Of a DNA stretch of 13,077 nucleotides, positions 7,375-13,077 are shown one piece after another. Below the pieces are notes generated by a model. It was not told the DNA's origin. It ran no database searches and was given only the letters and a program-made list of their open reading frames with translations. The stretch lies in NCBI GenBank assembly GCA_019120525.1, contig DWUW01000014.1:1-13077 (forward strand). Reading direction: 5' to 3'. Origin of the DNA: Candidatus Eisenbergiella stercorigallinarum (lineage in GTDB: Bacteria; Bacillota; Clostridia; Lachnospirales; Lachnospiraceae). The position numbers and the translations under genes were made by a program. Every line of letters begins with the position of its first letter. The first letter of the stretch is position 1.

Positions 7375-9621
7375 ATGGAAGATTTGGATGAGAAGATCAT
7401 AAAAACAGAATATTCGGAGATCATGCAGAAGTCCTTTATCGATTACGCCATGAGCGTTATCGTGGCCAGGGCCCTGCCTGATGTGCGCGACGGGCTCAAG
7501 CCCGTACAGCGCCGGACTCTGTACGACATGTATGAGCTGGGCATCCGTTATGACAGGTCCTACCGGAAATGCGCCCGTATCGTGGGAGATACCATGGGCA
7601 AATACCATCCCCACGGGGACAGCTCTATCTATGACGCCCTGGTGGTGATGGCCCAGGACTTCAAAAAGGGCCTTCCGCTGGTGGACGGACATGGGAATTT
7701 CGGGAACATCGAGGGCGACGGCGCGGCAGCCATGCGTTATACGGAGGCCCGCCTGGAGCAGGTGACCCAGGAAGCCTTCCTTTCTGACCTGGATAAGGAC
7801 GTGGTGGATTTCGGGCCGAATTTTGACGAGACGGAAAAGGAACCCCTGGTCCTTCCGGTGAAGATCCCGAATCTCCTGGTCAACGGCTCCGAGGGTATCG
7901 CGGTGGGCATGGCTACCAGCATCCCTTCCCATAACCTGGGAGAGGTGATCGAGGCGGAGAAGGCTTTTCTGAGAAATGAGGACATCTCCACCGCAGAGCT
8001 TCTTGAGATCCTGCACGGCCCGGATTTTCCTACCGGCGGCATCGTTACCAACAAAGACGACCTGCTTCCCATCTATGAAACGGGGAGCGGGAAGATCCGC
8101 ATCCGGGGGAAGGTGGAGGTGGAAAAGGGGAAGGGCGGGAAGACGAACGTGGTCATCACCGAGATCCCCTATCCCATGATCGGCGCCAATATCGGCAAGT
8201 TCCTGTCGGATGTGGCAGCCCTTGCGGAAACGAAGAAGACCGCGGATATCAGCGATATCTCCAACCAGTCCTCCAAGGAGGGGATCCGCATCGTGATCGA
8301 ACTGAAAAAGGATGCGGACGCGGATAATTTCATCAACATGCTCTATAAGAAAACCCGGCTGGAAGACACCTTCGGTGTGAACATGCTTGCCATCGCGGAC
8401 GGCCGTCCCGAGACCCTGGGGCTTCGGGGCATCCTGAAGGCCCATGTGGACTTTTTGTATCAGGTCACCACAAGAAAATATGAAAATCTGCTTGCCCGGG
8501 AGAAAAGCCGCAGGGAGATCCAGGAGGGCCTGATCCGGGCCTGCAATGTGATCGATCTGATCATCGAGATCCTGCGGGGATCCAGGGACCGGGCCATGGC
8601 GAAGGCCTGCCTGGTGGAAGGAAAGACAGACGGCATCCGTTTCCGGTCGAAGGAATCAAAGGTGATGGCAGCGCAGCTTTCCTTTACGGAAAACCAGGCC
8701 AACGCCATCCTGGAGATGCGCCTGTACAAGCTGATCGGGCTGGAGCTGGAAGCGCTGATCAAGGAGCATGAGGAGACCCTCGCGAACATCTACCGTTATG
8801 AGGACATCCTGGAGCGCAGACAGTCCATGACCCAGGTCATCATAAACGAACTGGACGAGATCAGAAAAAAGTTCGCCCGTCCCCGCAGGACGGTGATCGA
8901 TAACTGCGCGGAGGCGGTATTTGAGGAGAAGAAGCAGGAAGAAGCGGACGTCATGTTCCTGATGGACCGGTTCGGCTACGCGAAGACCATTGACATGGCC
9001 GCTTATGAACGCAATAAGGAGGCGGCAGATTCAGAAAACCGTTTTGTGTTCCAGTGCAGGAACACGGGCAGGGTCTGCCTGTTTACCAATACCGGCCAGC
9101 TGTACACCGTAAAGGTATCCGACCTTCCCTACGGAAAATTCCGGGACAAGGGGACGCCGGTTGACAATGTGAGCAGCTACGACTCCGCGAAGGAGGAGAT
9201 CCTTGCCGCCTGCAGCCAGTCGGAGCTGAATCTGTACCGGGTGATCTTCACCACCCGGATGGGGATGATCAAGGTAGTGGACGGCGGGGAATTCGACGTG
9301 GCGAAGCGCACTGTGGCCGCCAGCAGGCTGCAGGAGGGCGATGAGCTCCGGGATGTGACCGTATGGAAGGAGCAGCAGACCGTGGTGCTTCAGACCCATA
9401 AGGGATTTTTCCTGCGTTTTGCCGTGGAGGAGATTCCGGAAAAGAAGAAGGCCGCCGTGGGCGTGCGCGCCATCCGCCTGAGCCCGGACGATTTTGTGGA
9501 GGCGGTGCACTTTACCGGGCCCGGAGAAGAGGAGGCCATCCCCTTCGGCGACAGGCAGCTGGAGCTTTCCCGCCTGAAGATCGCAAAGCGGGACGGGAAA
9601 GGGACGAAGGCACGGGCATAG
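7375..9621 (+). CDS. parC: type IIA DNA topoisomerase, DNA-cleaving (GyrA/ParC-like) subunit
   Basis: This encodes 748 residues, shorter than most gyrase A subunits. The breakage-reunion domain is intact: DYAMSVIVARALPDVRDGLKP, HPHGDSSIYD (Ser83 and Asp87, the quinolone-sensitive type in E. coli GyrA numbering) and MRYTEARL with the catalytic Tyr122. The coiled-coil/tower region (about 360-500) includes NAILEMRLYKLIGLE. The C-terminal beta-pinwheel (about 522-735) begins with EADVMFLMDRFGYAKTIDM, but where a gyrase would carry the GyrA box (QRRGGKG type) it reads ERNKEAADSENR. That absence favours a ParC-like decatenase over a gyrase. It follows the B subunit by five bases. The start is uncertain: GGAG at 7371-7374 touches ATG 7375 with no spacer, whereas an in-frame TTG at 7384 has the same site nine bases upstream. 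I keep the ATG provisionally. Automated pipelines may name it gyrA. Confidence 0.8.
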   Translation: MEDLDEKIIKTEYSEIMQKSFIDYAMSVIVARALPDVRDGLKPVQRRTLYDMYELGIRYDRSYRKCARIVGDTMGKYHPHGDSSIYDALVVMAQDFKKGLPLVDGHGNFGNIEGDGAAAMRYTEARLEQVTQEAFLSDLDKDVVDFGPNFDETEKEPLVLPVKIPNLLVNGSEGIAVGMATSIPSHNLGEVIEAEKAFLRNEDISTAELLEILHGPDFPTGGIVTNKDDLLPIYETGSGKIRIRGKVEVEKGKGGKTNVVITEIPYPMIGANIGKFLSDVAALAETKKTADISDISNQSSKEGIRIVIELKKDADADNFINMLYKKTRLEDTFGVNMLAIADGRPETLGLRGILKAHVDFLYQVTTRKYENLLAREKSRREIQEGLIRACNVIDLIIEILRGSRDRAMAKACLVEGKTDGIRFRSKESKVMAAQLSFTENQANAILEMRLYKLIGLELEALIKEHEETLANIYRYEDILERRQSMTQVIINELDEIRKKFARPRRTVIDNCAEAVFEEKKQEEADVMFLMDRFGYAKTIDMAAYERNKEAADSENRFVFQCRNTGRVCLFTNTGQLYTVKVSDLPYGKFRDKGTPVDNVSSYDSAKEEILAACSQSELNLYRVIFTTRMGMIKVVDGGEFDVAKRTVAASRLQEGDELRDVTVWKEQQTVVLQTHKGFFLRFAVEEIPEKKKAAVGVRAIRLSPDDFVEAVHFTGPGEEEAIPFGDRQLELSRLKIAKRDGKGTKARA

Positions 9622-9648
9622 CCGGACGGTATGGATGACGGAAAAAGC

Positions 9649-9672
9649 ATTGCCTTTTTGGAAAAGGGCAAT
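9649..9672. repeat. inverted repeat filling the rsmD promoter spacer
   Basis: ATTGCCTTTT (9649-9658) pairs with AAAAGGGCAAT (9662-9672) through ten or eleven pairs with one T-G wobble and a loop of about four bases. On the plus strand no T tract follows, so it is a poor terminator for parC transcripts. On the minus strand the same hairpin is followed by GCTTTTT and would look like a terminator, although I see no gene there that needs one. It starts one base before the -35 box and ends one base before the -10 box of the promoter at 9650-9678. Confidence 0.6.
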
Positions 9673-9678
9673 TATAAT
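9650..9678 (+). promoter_or_regulatory. promoter of rsmD-coaD
   Basis: TTGCCT at 9650-9655 (4 of 6 to the -35 consensus) and a perfect TATAAT at 9673-9678 are separated by exactly 17 bases, 50 bases ahead of rsmD. Transcription would begin near 9685. The leader of about 43 bases contains a six-base inverted repeat, GATTCC (9687-9692) with GGAATC (9704-9709), the second arm lying just next to the GGAAAGG ribosome-binding site at 9710-9716. Confidence 0.72.
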
Positions 9679-9727
9679 GGGAGACAGATTCCGGCATAAA
9701 ACGGGAATCGGAAAGGTATGAAGACTG

Positions 9728-10288
9728 ATGAGAGTGATCGCGGGAGAGGCGAGGAGCCTGCCGTTAAAATGTCCAGAAGGGCTGGATACGAGACCGACCA
9801 CGGACCGGATCAAGGAAACCCTGTTCAACATCCTGCAGCCATGGATCCCCGGCAGTATATTTGTGGACCTGTGCAGCGGAAGCGGGGCCATTGGAATAGA
9901 GGCAATAAGCCGCGGGGCGAAGCGCGCCTGGTTTGTGGAAAACGGGGCGAAGGCCGTAAAATGTATCCAGGAAAATCTGCATTTCACGAAGTTTGAGGAT
10001 CGGGCCGTTGTACTCAGGCAGGATGTGGTATCCGCGCTTTCCGGCATCCATGAGAAGGAAGCGGACGTGATCTTCATGGACGCGCCCTATGAGGCGGGGC
10101 TGGAGGAACCGGTCCTTGAGACGCTTTCCCGGATGCCGTACGTGACGCGGGAGACGCTGATCGTATTCGAGGCGGAAAAGAACCGGGATTTTTCCTTCGC
10201 AGAAGACTGCGGTTTTGAGGTGACGCGGGAAAAGATCTATAAAACGAACAAGCATGTATTTATGAGAAAGAGGGAGACGGAGCGCTGA
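9728..10288 (+). CDS. rsmD: 16S rRNA (guanine(966)-N(2))-methyltransferase RsmD
   Basis: This encodes 186 residues, standard for RsmD (YlbH in Bacillus), which uses S-adenosylmethionine to methylate a guanine in the 30S head near the P-site tRNA. The start MRVIAGEARSLPL and RPTTDRIKETLFN (about 22-34) are the family signature. Motif I is DLCSGSGAIGIEAISRGA (about 47-64), the Rossmann-fold SAM site. Motif IV, normally DPPY, reads DAPY here (Asp118-Tyr121). The rest of the fold looks intact, including a C-terminal IYKTNKHVFMRK. The ATG at 9728 has GGAAAGG at 9710-9716, about eleven bases upstream; an ATG at 9718 is in another frame. It is followed 24 bases later by coaD, a highly conserved pairing. 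Despite the Ala in motif IV I expect an active enzyme, since that position is less strict than the flanking residues. Confidence 0.93.
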   Translation: MRVIAGEARSLPLKCPEGLDTRPTTDRIKETLFNILQPWIPGSIFVDLCSGSGAIGIEAISRGAKRAWFVENGAKAVKCIQENLHFTKFEDRAVVLRQDVVSALSGIHEKEADVIFMDAPYEAGLEEPVLETLSRMPYVTRETLIVFEAEKNRDFSFAEDCGFEVTREKIYKTNKHVFMRKRETER

Positions 10289-10312
10289 AGGCGTTTCGCA
10301 GCGAAGAACATT

Positions 10313-10798
10313 ATGAAAGCAGCGATTTATCCGGGAAGCTTTGACCCCGTGACGTTCGGCCATCTGGACATTATCCGGAGGGCAGCGTCGATTTTTGATG
10401 AATTAACGGTCAGTGTGCTGAATAATACGCAGAAGACTCCGTTGTTTTCTGTGGAGGAACGTGTTAAAATACTGGAAGAAGCGACAAAGGATCTGCCGAA
10501 TGTGAAGATTGATTCCTTTTCCGGCCTTCTGATCGATTATGCCAGAAGGAAGAATGTACATGTGGCGATCCGCGGGCTGCGCGCCATCACGGATTTTGAG
10601 TATGAGCTGCAGACCGCCCAGACGAATACCATGCTGTCGGGCGGGGAACTGGACACCATGTTTCTGACCACGCGGCTGGAATACGCGTATCTCAGTTCTT
10701 CCAGTGTGAAGGAGATCGCGCAGTTCCATGGCGATATTTCAAAATGTGTGCCGGAATTTGTGGCGAAGCTTCTGTATGAGAAATATGGACATGCGTAG
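10313..10798 (+). CDS. coaD: phosphopantetheine adenylyltransferase CoaD
   Basis: This encodes 161 residues, full length for PPAT, which transfers AMP from ATP to 4'-phosphopantetheine in the penultimate step of coenzyme A synthesis. The nucleotidyltransferase signature YPGSFDPVTFGHLDII at the N-terminus includes the TxGH motif (Thr14, His17). Further family marks are LFSVEERVKIL, GLLIDYARRKNVHVAIRGLR (Arg/Gly loop) and the C-terminal LSSSSVKEIA, which contributes to the nucleotide site. The protein is cytosolic and normally hexameric. The ribosome-binding site is poor: only GCGAAGA lies at a suitable distance before ATG 10313, and the nearest AAGG is some 20 bases away, so translation may depend on ribosomes arriving from rsmD. 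Identification is secure. Confidence 0.97.
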   Translation: MKAAIYPGSFDPVTFGHLDIIRRAASIFDELTVSVLNNTQKTPLFSVEERVKILEEATKDLPNVKIDSFSGLLIDYARRKNVHVAIRGLRAITDFEYELQTAQTNTMLSGGELDTMFLTTRLEYAYLSSSSVKEIAQFHGDISKCVPEFVAKLLYEKYGHA

Positions 10799-10873
10799 AC
10801 GCTTCTGAAAAAATGAGACGAAAAAGCGCCGGATCTGTATCGGGATGGGACAGACAGCGGGTATGGAGGGAAA

Positions 10874-11488
10874 ATGAGCAGCAGAATCGAGCAGTTAATT
10901 GATGAAATTGAAGAATATATTGACAGCTGTAAGTATCAGCCTCTTTCCAGCACAAAGATCATTGTGAATAAGGAAGAGCTGGAGGAGCTTCTCAGGGAGC
11001 TCCGGATGAAAACGCCGGATGAGATCAAGCGCTACCAGAAGATCATCAATAACAAGGAAGCGATCCTGAACGACGCGAGGGAAAAGGCCGAGGCGCTGAT
11101 CAATGAGGCGACCGCCCATACCACGGAGCTTGTCAGCGAGCATGAGATCATGCAGCAGGCCTATGCCCAGGCAAATGAAGTGGTCAATATGGCGACGCAG
11201 CAGGCGCAGGAGATCCTGGACAACGCCACAGTGGAGGCAAACAGCGTAAAGGCGTCCGCCATTCAGTATACGGATGATATCCTCGCCAATCTGGAGCAGA
11301 TCATTGAGAATGGCATCAATATAGCGAATGAGCATTACGGACGGCTGATCGACGATCTGAATGGCTGTCTGAATGTGGTGCAGTCCAACCGGATGGAGCT
11401 GAGGCCGGATGAGATCGATGATACCGCTTCCATGCCGGATTTGTCCGCGCAGGATCCGAAGGAGAATGAGGACCTGGAGCTTATGTGA
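10874..11488 (+). CDS. DivIVA-like coiled-coil protein of unknown function
   Basis: This encodes 204 residues with no signal peptide or membrane segment. Residues about 25-75 contain a conserved-looking block, KIIVNKEELEELLRELR followed by PDEIKRYQKIINNKE. From about 60 to 165 the sequence is rich in Ala, Glu, Gln and Asn with regularly spaced hydrophobics (for example AQANEVVNMATQQAQEIL), as in the long parallel coiled coils of DivIVA/GpsB-type or V-ATPase subunit H/E-type proteins. The tail from about 175 is acidic and probably disordered. The ATG has an excellent GGAGG at 10865-10869. It starts 75 bases after coaD with no clear promoter between, so it may be part of the rsmD-coaD transcript; a terminator-like hairpin follows it. 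Position next to a peptidoglycan amidase is compatible with a cell-pole or division scaffold, but that is inference; I cannot assign a family with certainty. Confidence 0.75.
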   Translation: MSSRIEQLIDEIEEYIDSCKYQPLSSTKIIVNKEELEELLRELRMKTPDEIKRYQKIINNKEAILNDAREKAEALINEATAHTTELVSEHEIMQQAYAQANEVVNMATQQAQEILDNATVEANSVKASAIQYTDDILANLEQIIENGINIANEHYGRLIDDLNGCLNVVQSNRMELRPDEIDDTASMPDLSAQDPKENEDLELM

Positions 11489-11520
11489 AGCCGGGCAGGG
11501 AAGCACGGCGGGGAACAGAG

Positions 11521-11532
11521 GCCGGAAACGGC
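11521..11532 (+). other. small GNRA-type hairpin in the amidase leader
   Basis: GCCG, GAAA, CGGC forms a perfect four-pair stem closed by a GAAA tetraloop, a very stable RNA fold for its size. It lies between the coiled-coil gene and the terminator-like hairpin at 11551-11578. GCGG at 11531-11534 could alternatively pair with CCGC at 11568-11571, which is part of that terminator, so the two structures could in principle compete. Such a short motif can also arise by chance. Confidence 0.35.
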
Positions 11533-11550
11533 GGTCAGACTGAAAATGAA

Positions 11551-11586
11551 AAATGCTGCGGCATCGTCCGCGGCATTTCTTCTGTG
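11551..11586 (+). terminator. terminator-like hairpin between the coiled-coil gene and the amidase
   Basis: AAATGCTGCGG (11551-11561) pairs with CCGCGGCATTT (11568-11578) over eleven base pairs with a single T-G wobble and a six-base loop. It is preceded by an A-rich run and followed by CTTCTGTG, so the 3' flank reads TTTCTTCTG. The shape is that of a factor-independent terminator, though the T tract is short and interrupted. It lies inside the leader of the amidase, only eight bases before that gene's ribosome-binding site, so it could end the rsmD-coaD transcript, attenuate the amidase, or both. Confidence 0.6.
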
Positions 11587-11601
11587 AAAGGATGGAAACG
11601 G

Positions 11602-12621
11602 ATGAAAAGAAGGATCCTGTGGAAGCTGCTTCTTGCGGCAGTGTTTTTGTGCCTGGCTGTTCCTGCTCCGGATGTGCAGGCGGCAGAGCCGGTGGTCATT
11701 GTGATCGATCCCGGACATGGCGGGGAAAACCGCGGAGGCGAGGTGGAAGGACAGTTCCTGGAAAAAGAGATCACGCTCCAGACGGCGCTTTCCATGAAAC
11801 AGACGCTGGAACAGTTTGAAGGCGCGGAGGTTTATCTGACCAGGACAGGAGATCAGGAGCTGTCCCTGGAACAGAGGGCGCAGATCGCGAAGGCATATGA
11901 CGCGGATTTTCTGTTTTCCCTCCATTATAATATGTCTTCCTCCCATAACCTGTACGGGTCGGAGGTCTGGACATCAGCTTTCGGTGAATCCTTTGCGGCC
12001 GGGCAGACCTTCGCCGGGCTTCAGCTGGCGGAAATGGCCGGGAACGGACAGTATATCCGGGGAGCCAAAACAAGGCTGAACAGCCGTGGAACGGATTATT
12101 ACGGCGTGATCCGGGAATCCAGGCAGCTGGGGATTCCCTGTGTGATCATTGAACATTGCTATATGGACCATCCTGTCGACAGCCATCAGATCGATACTTC
12201 CGAAGAAGTATCAGCCATGGGCGTCAGCGACGCACTGGCAGTGGCAAAATATTTCCGCCTGAAATCCCCTTCGCTCGGGCTGGATTATAGCGGATATTCC
12301 TACGCGCAGATCCCGGCCCCGCAGGGAACCGCGGCTCCGGACCGTACGGCTCCGGAAAGCGTAAGTCTCAGCGTGCTGTCTGCAGATCCGGCGGACGGGC
12401 GGGCGGTGCTTCAGCTGGACGCGCGGGACAGCCAGTCGGGGATCCTTTATTACAGCTGGAGCCTGGACGGGGGTATGACCTGGTCCATGCTCATGCCCTT
12501 TGCCAATCTGGGGTCGCTGACTTTTACCATTGAAGCGCCTCTGGTAAGCGGAATGCCTGTTCTCTGCCGGGCGTATAACGGATACGATATGTATTCGGAA
12601 TGTATGGCGGTCATCCCCTAA
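11602..12621 (+). CDS. secreted N-acetylmuramoyl-L-alanine amidase (Amidase_3) with C-terminal beta-rich domain
   Basis: This encodes 339 residues. It cleaves the bond between MurNAc and L-Ala in peptidoglycan, outside the membrane. A signal peptide covers residues 1-27: MKRR, a hydrophobic run, then the cleavage motif VQA before Ala28. The zinc-dependent Amidase_3 domain (about 30-220) has IDPGHGG (His39), EKEITLQTA (Glu54), FSLHYN (His108) and the catalytic Glu184 in IIEHCYMDHP, so all expected ligands are present. After a Pro/Ala linker (about 236-250) residues 251-339 form a compact Ig-like or fibronectin-like domain with YYSWSLDGGMTW. No SH3, SPOR, LysM or choline-binding repeat is visible, so wall attachment would depend on this domain. 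The start is ATG 11602 with AAAGGATGG at 11587-11595 and a proper signal peptide; the open frame extends upstream to 11485 but runs through the hairpin. Possible roles are cell separation, spore-cortex or mother-cell lysis; none is proven. Confidence 0.88.
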   Translation: MKRRILWKLLLAAVFLCLAVPAPDVQAAEPVVIVIDPGHGGENRGGEVEGQFLEKEITLQTALSMKQTLEQFEGAEVYLTRTGDQELSLEQRAQIAKAYDADFLFSLHYNMSSSHNLYGSEVWTSAFGESFAAGQTFAGLQLAEMAGNGQYIRGAKTRLNSRGTDYYGVIRESRQLGIPCVIIEHCYMDHPVDSHQIDTSEEVSAMGVSDALAVAKYFRLKSPSLGLDYSGYSYAQIPAPQGTAAPDRTAPESVSLSVLSADPADGRAVLQLDARDSQSGILYYSWSLDGGMTWSMLMPFANLGSLTFTIEAPLVSGMPVLCRAYNGYDMYSECMAVIP

Positions 12622-13077
12622 AGGAGGAAAACGGCGGAATAATACAGGAAGGCGAGCAGGGTCTGCAGGCATTTGTGGAAGATATACCATCCAAGGGAAA
12701 GACCGGTCCCTCGTATCATGCTGTAGGTCTGCGCGATACAGGAAAGCCCGCCGAAGGGGAGCAGGATAAAGGCCCAGAAGGAGTCTGAGGGCTTCAGCCG
12801 GGAAAGGCCGCCTGTGATCTCCAGAAGGCAGCCGCAGAGCGCGCGGGGCAGACCGGCTTTCGCGGGAAGAAACAGATCGGGAAGAAGGTTCATCAGGTTA
12901 AAAAGGATCATATAGCCGCCCAGGGAAGCGATGGAAACCAGGGCGGAGGTAATGGCATCCTGAGTCTCTTCCAGCAGGATCCTGCCGCTTCCGGGAACCC
13001 GTATATCGGCGGGCGGGGAAGAAGCCGGAATATCGCGGTAGAAGGTGAAGCGCAGGAACAGGCCATAGAGCAGGGGG
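12618..13077 (-). CDS. YlbJ-like sporulation integral membrane protein, C-terminal part
   Basis: The last 152 codons and the stop of a minus-strand gene are present; it continues past the right edge. The open frame runs to the window end without interruption. It has several hydrophobic segments (for example around ITSALVSIASLGGY, ALCGCLLEITGG, WAFILLPFGG and LQTLLAFLYYSAVF) and the pattern LEITGG...LLPFGGLSCIAQTYSMI, which resembles the C-terminal half of YlbJ proteins, membrane proteins with a nucleoside-recognition/GATE-type fold needed for spore formation in Bacillus. The context supports this, since ylbJ follows rsmD-coaD in Bacillus, although here it is inverted. Its stop codon (TAG, complement of 12618-12620) overlaps the amidase TAA at 12619-12621. 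The call rests on recalled family pattern plus synteny; a different GATE-fold transporter-like protein is the main alternative. Confidence 0.7.
   Translation of the reverse strand, partial: PLLYGLFLRFTFYRDIPASSPPADIRVPGSGRILLEETQDAITSALVSIASLGGYMILFNLMNLLPDLFLPAKAGLPRALCGCLLEITGGLSRLKPSDSFWAFILLPFGGLSCIAQTYSMIRGTGLSLGWYIFHKCLQTLLAFLYYSAVFLL

Noticed and set aside
5450..9621. The topoisomerase pair as a mobile resistance determinant (extra gyrase/ParE acquired for drug resistance).
   Set aside because: Codon use matches neighbouring genes, no mobile element is nearby, and the quinolone-region residues Ser83 and Asp87 are the sensitive type, so nothing suggests acquired resistance.
11485..11601. 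Upstream extension of the amidase frame to 11485, overlapping the coiled-coil gene stop.
   Set aside because: It would place 39 polar residues before a good signal peptide and run through the hairpin; ATG 11602 has a suitable ribosome-binding site.
1..13077. Search for CRISPR arrays, tandem repeats, IS elements, tRNA or rRNA genes, toxin-antitoxin or phage-defence genes.
   Set aside because: None seen on reading both strands. All coding capacity is accounted for by housekeeping or envelope genes, with short intergenic gaps, all under 300 bases.

Overview
The window reads as a chromosomal housekeeping segment from an anaerobic Firmicute, most likely of the class Clostridia and probably a GC-rich Lachnospiraceae. 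The evidence is the gene order (rpmB diverging from an Asp23/Gls24 gene, fakA and recG; rsmD-coaD near a ylbJ-type sporulation gene), strong Shine-Dalgarno sites, sigma-A-type promoters, and protein sequences that resemble clostridial homologues. Codons are visibly rich in G/C at third positions throughout, with no island of different composition. I see no transposase, integrase, phage gene, CRISPR array, tRNA or rRNA.

Layout. At the left edge is the 5' tip of rpmB (ribosomal protein L28) on the minus strand with its own promoter. Diverging from it, across a 265-bp intergenic region, is a plus-strand run: an Asp23/Gls24 (YloU-like) protein, the DhaL-domain fatty acid kinase FakA (YloV), the helicase RecG, a DegV/FakB fatty-acid-binding protein, and a complete type IIA topoisomerase pair (GyrB/ParE-like and GyrA/ParC-like). 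A near-consensus promoter in the last codons of recG could make fakB-parE-parC a separate unit. A second promoter with a perfect -10 box precedes rsmD (16S rRNA methyltransferase) and coaD (CoA biosynthesis). After these come an unnamed DivIVA-like coiled-coil protein, a terminator-like hairpin, and a secreted N-acetylmuramoyl-L-alanine amidase with a C-terminal beta-rich domain. At the right edge the 3' end of a ylbJ-like gene runs in on the minus strand, and its stop codon overlaps the amidase stop codon.

How the genes work together. FakA and FakB are the two halves of the system that captures exogenous fatty acids by phosphorylating FakB-bound acyl groups; here they flank recG. RecG and the topoisomerase serve replication-fork rescue and chromosome topology. 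The topoisomerase A subunit lacks a recognisable GyrA box, so I favour a topoisomerase IV-like decatenase over a second gyrase. RsmD-CoaD is an old conserved neighbourhood that in Bacillus continues into ylbJ; here two cell-envelope-type genes are interposed and ylbJ is inverted.

I did not find an undescribed system. The points most worth a second look are regulatory (an inverted repeat filling a promoter spacer, a terminator in the amidase leader, an internal promoter in recG) and a few sequence deviations (loss of the GyrA box, DAPY in RsmD).
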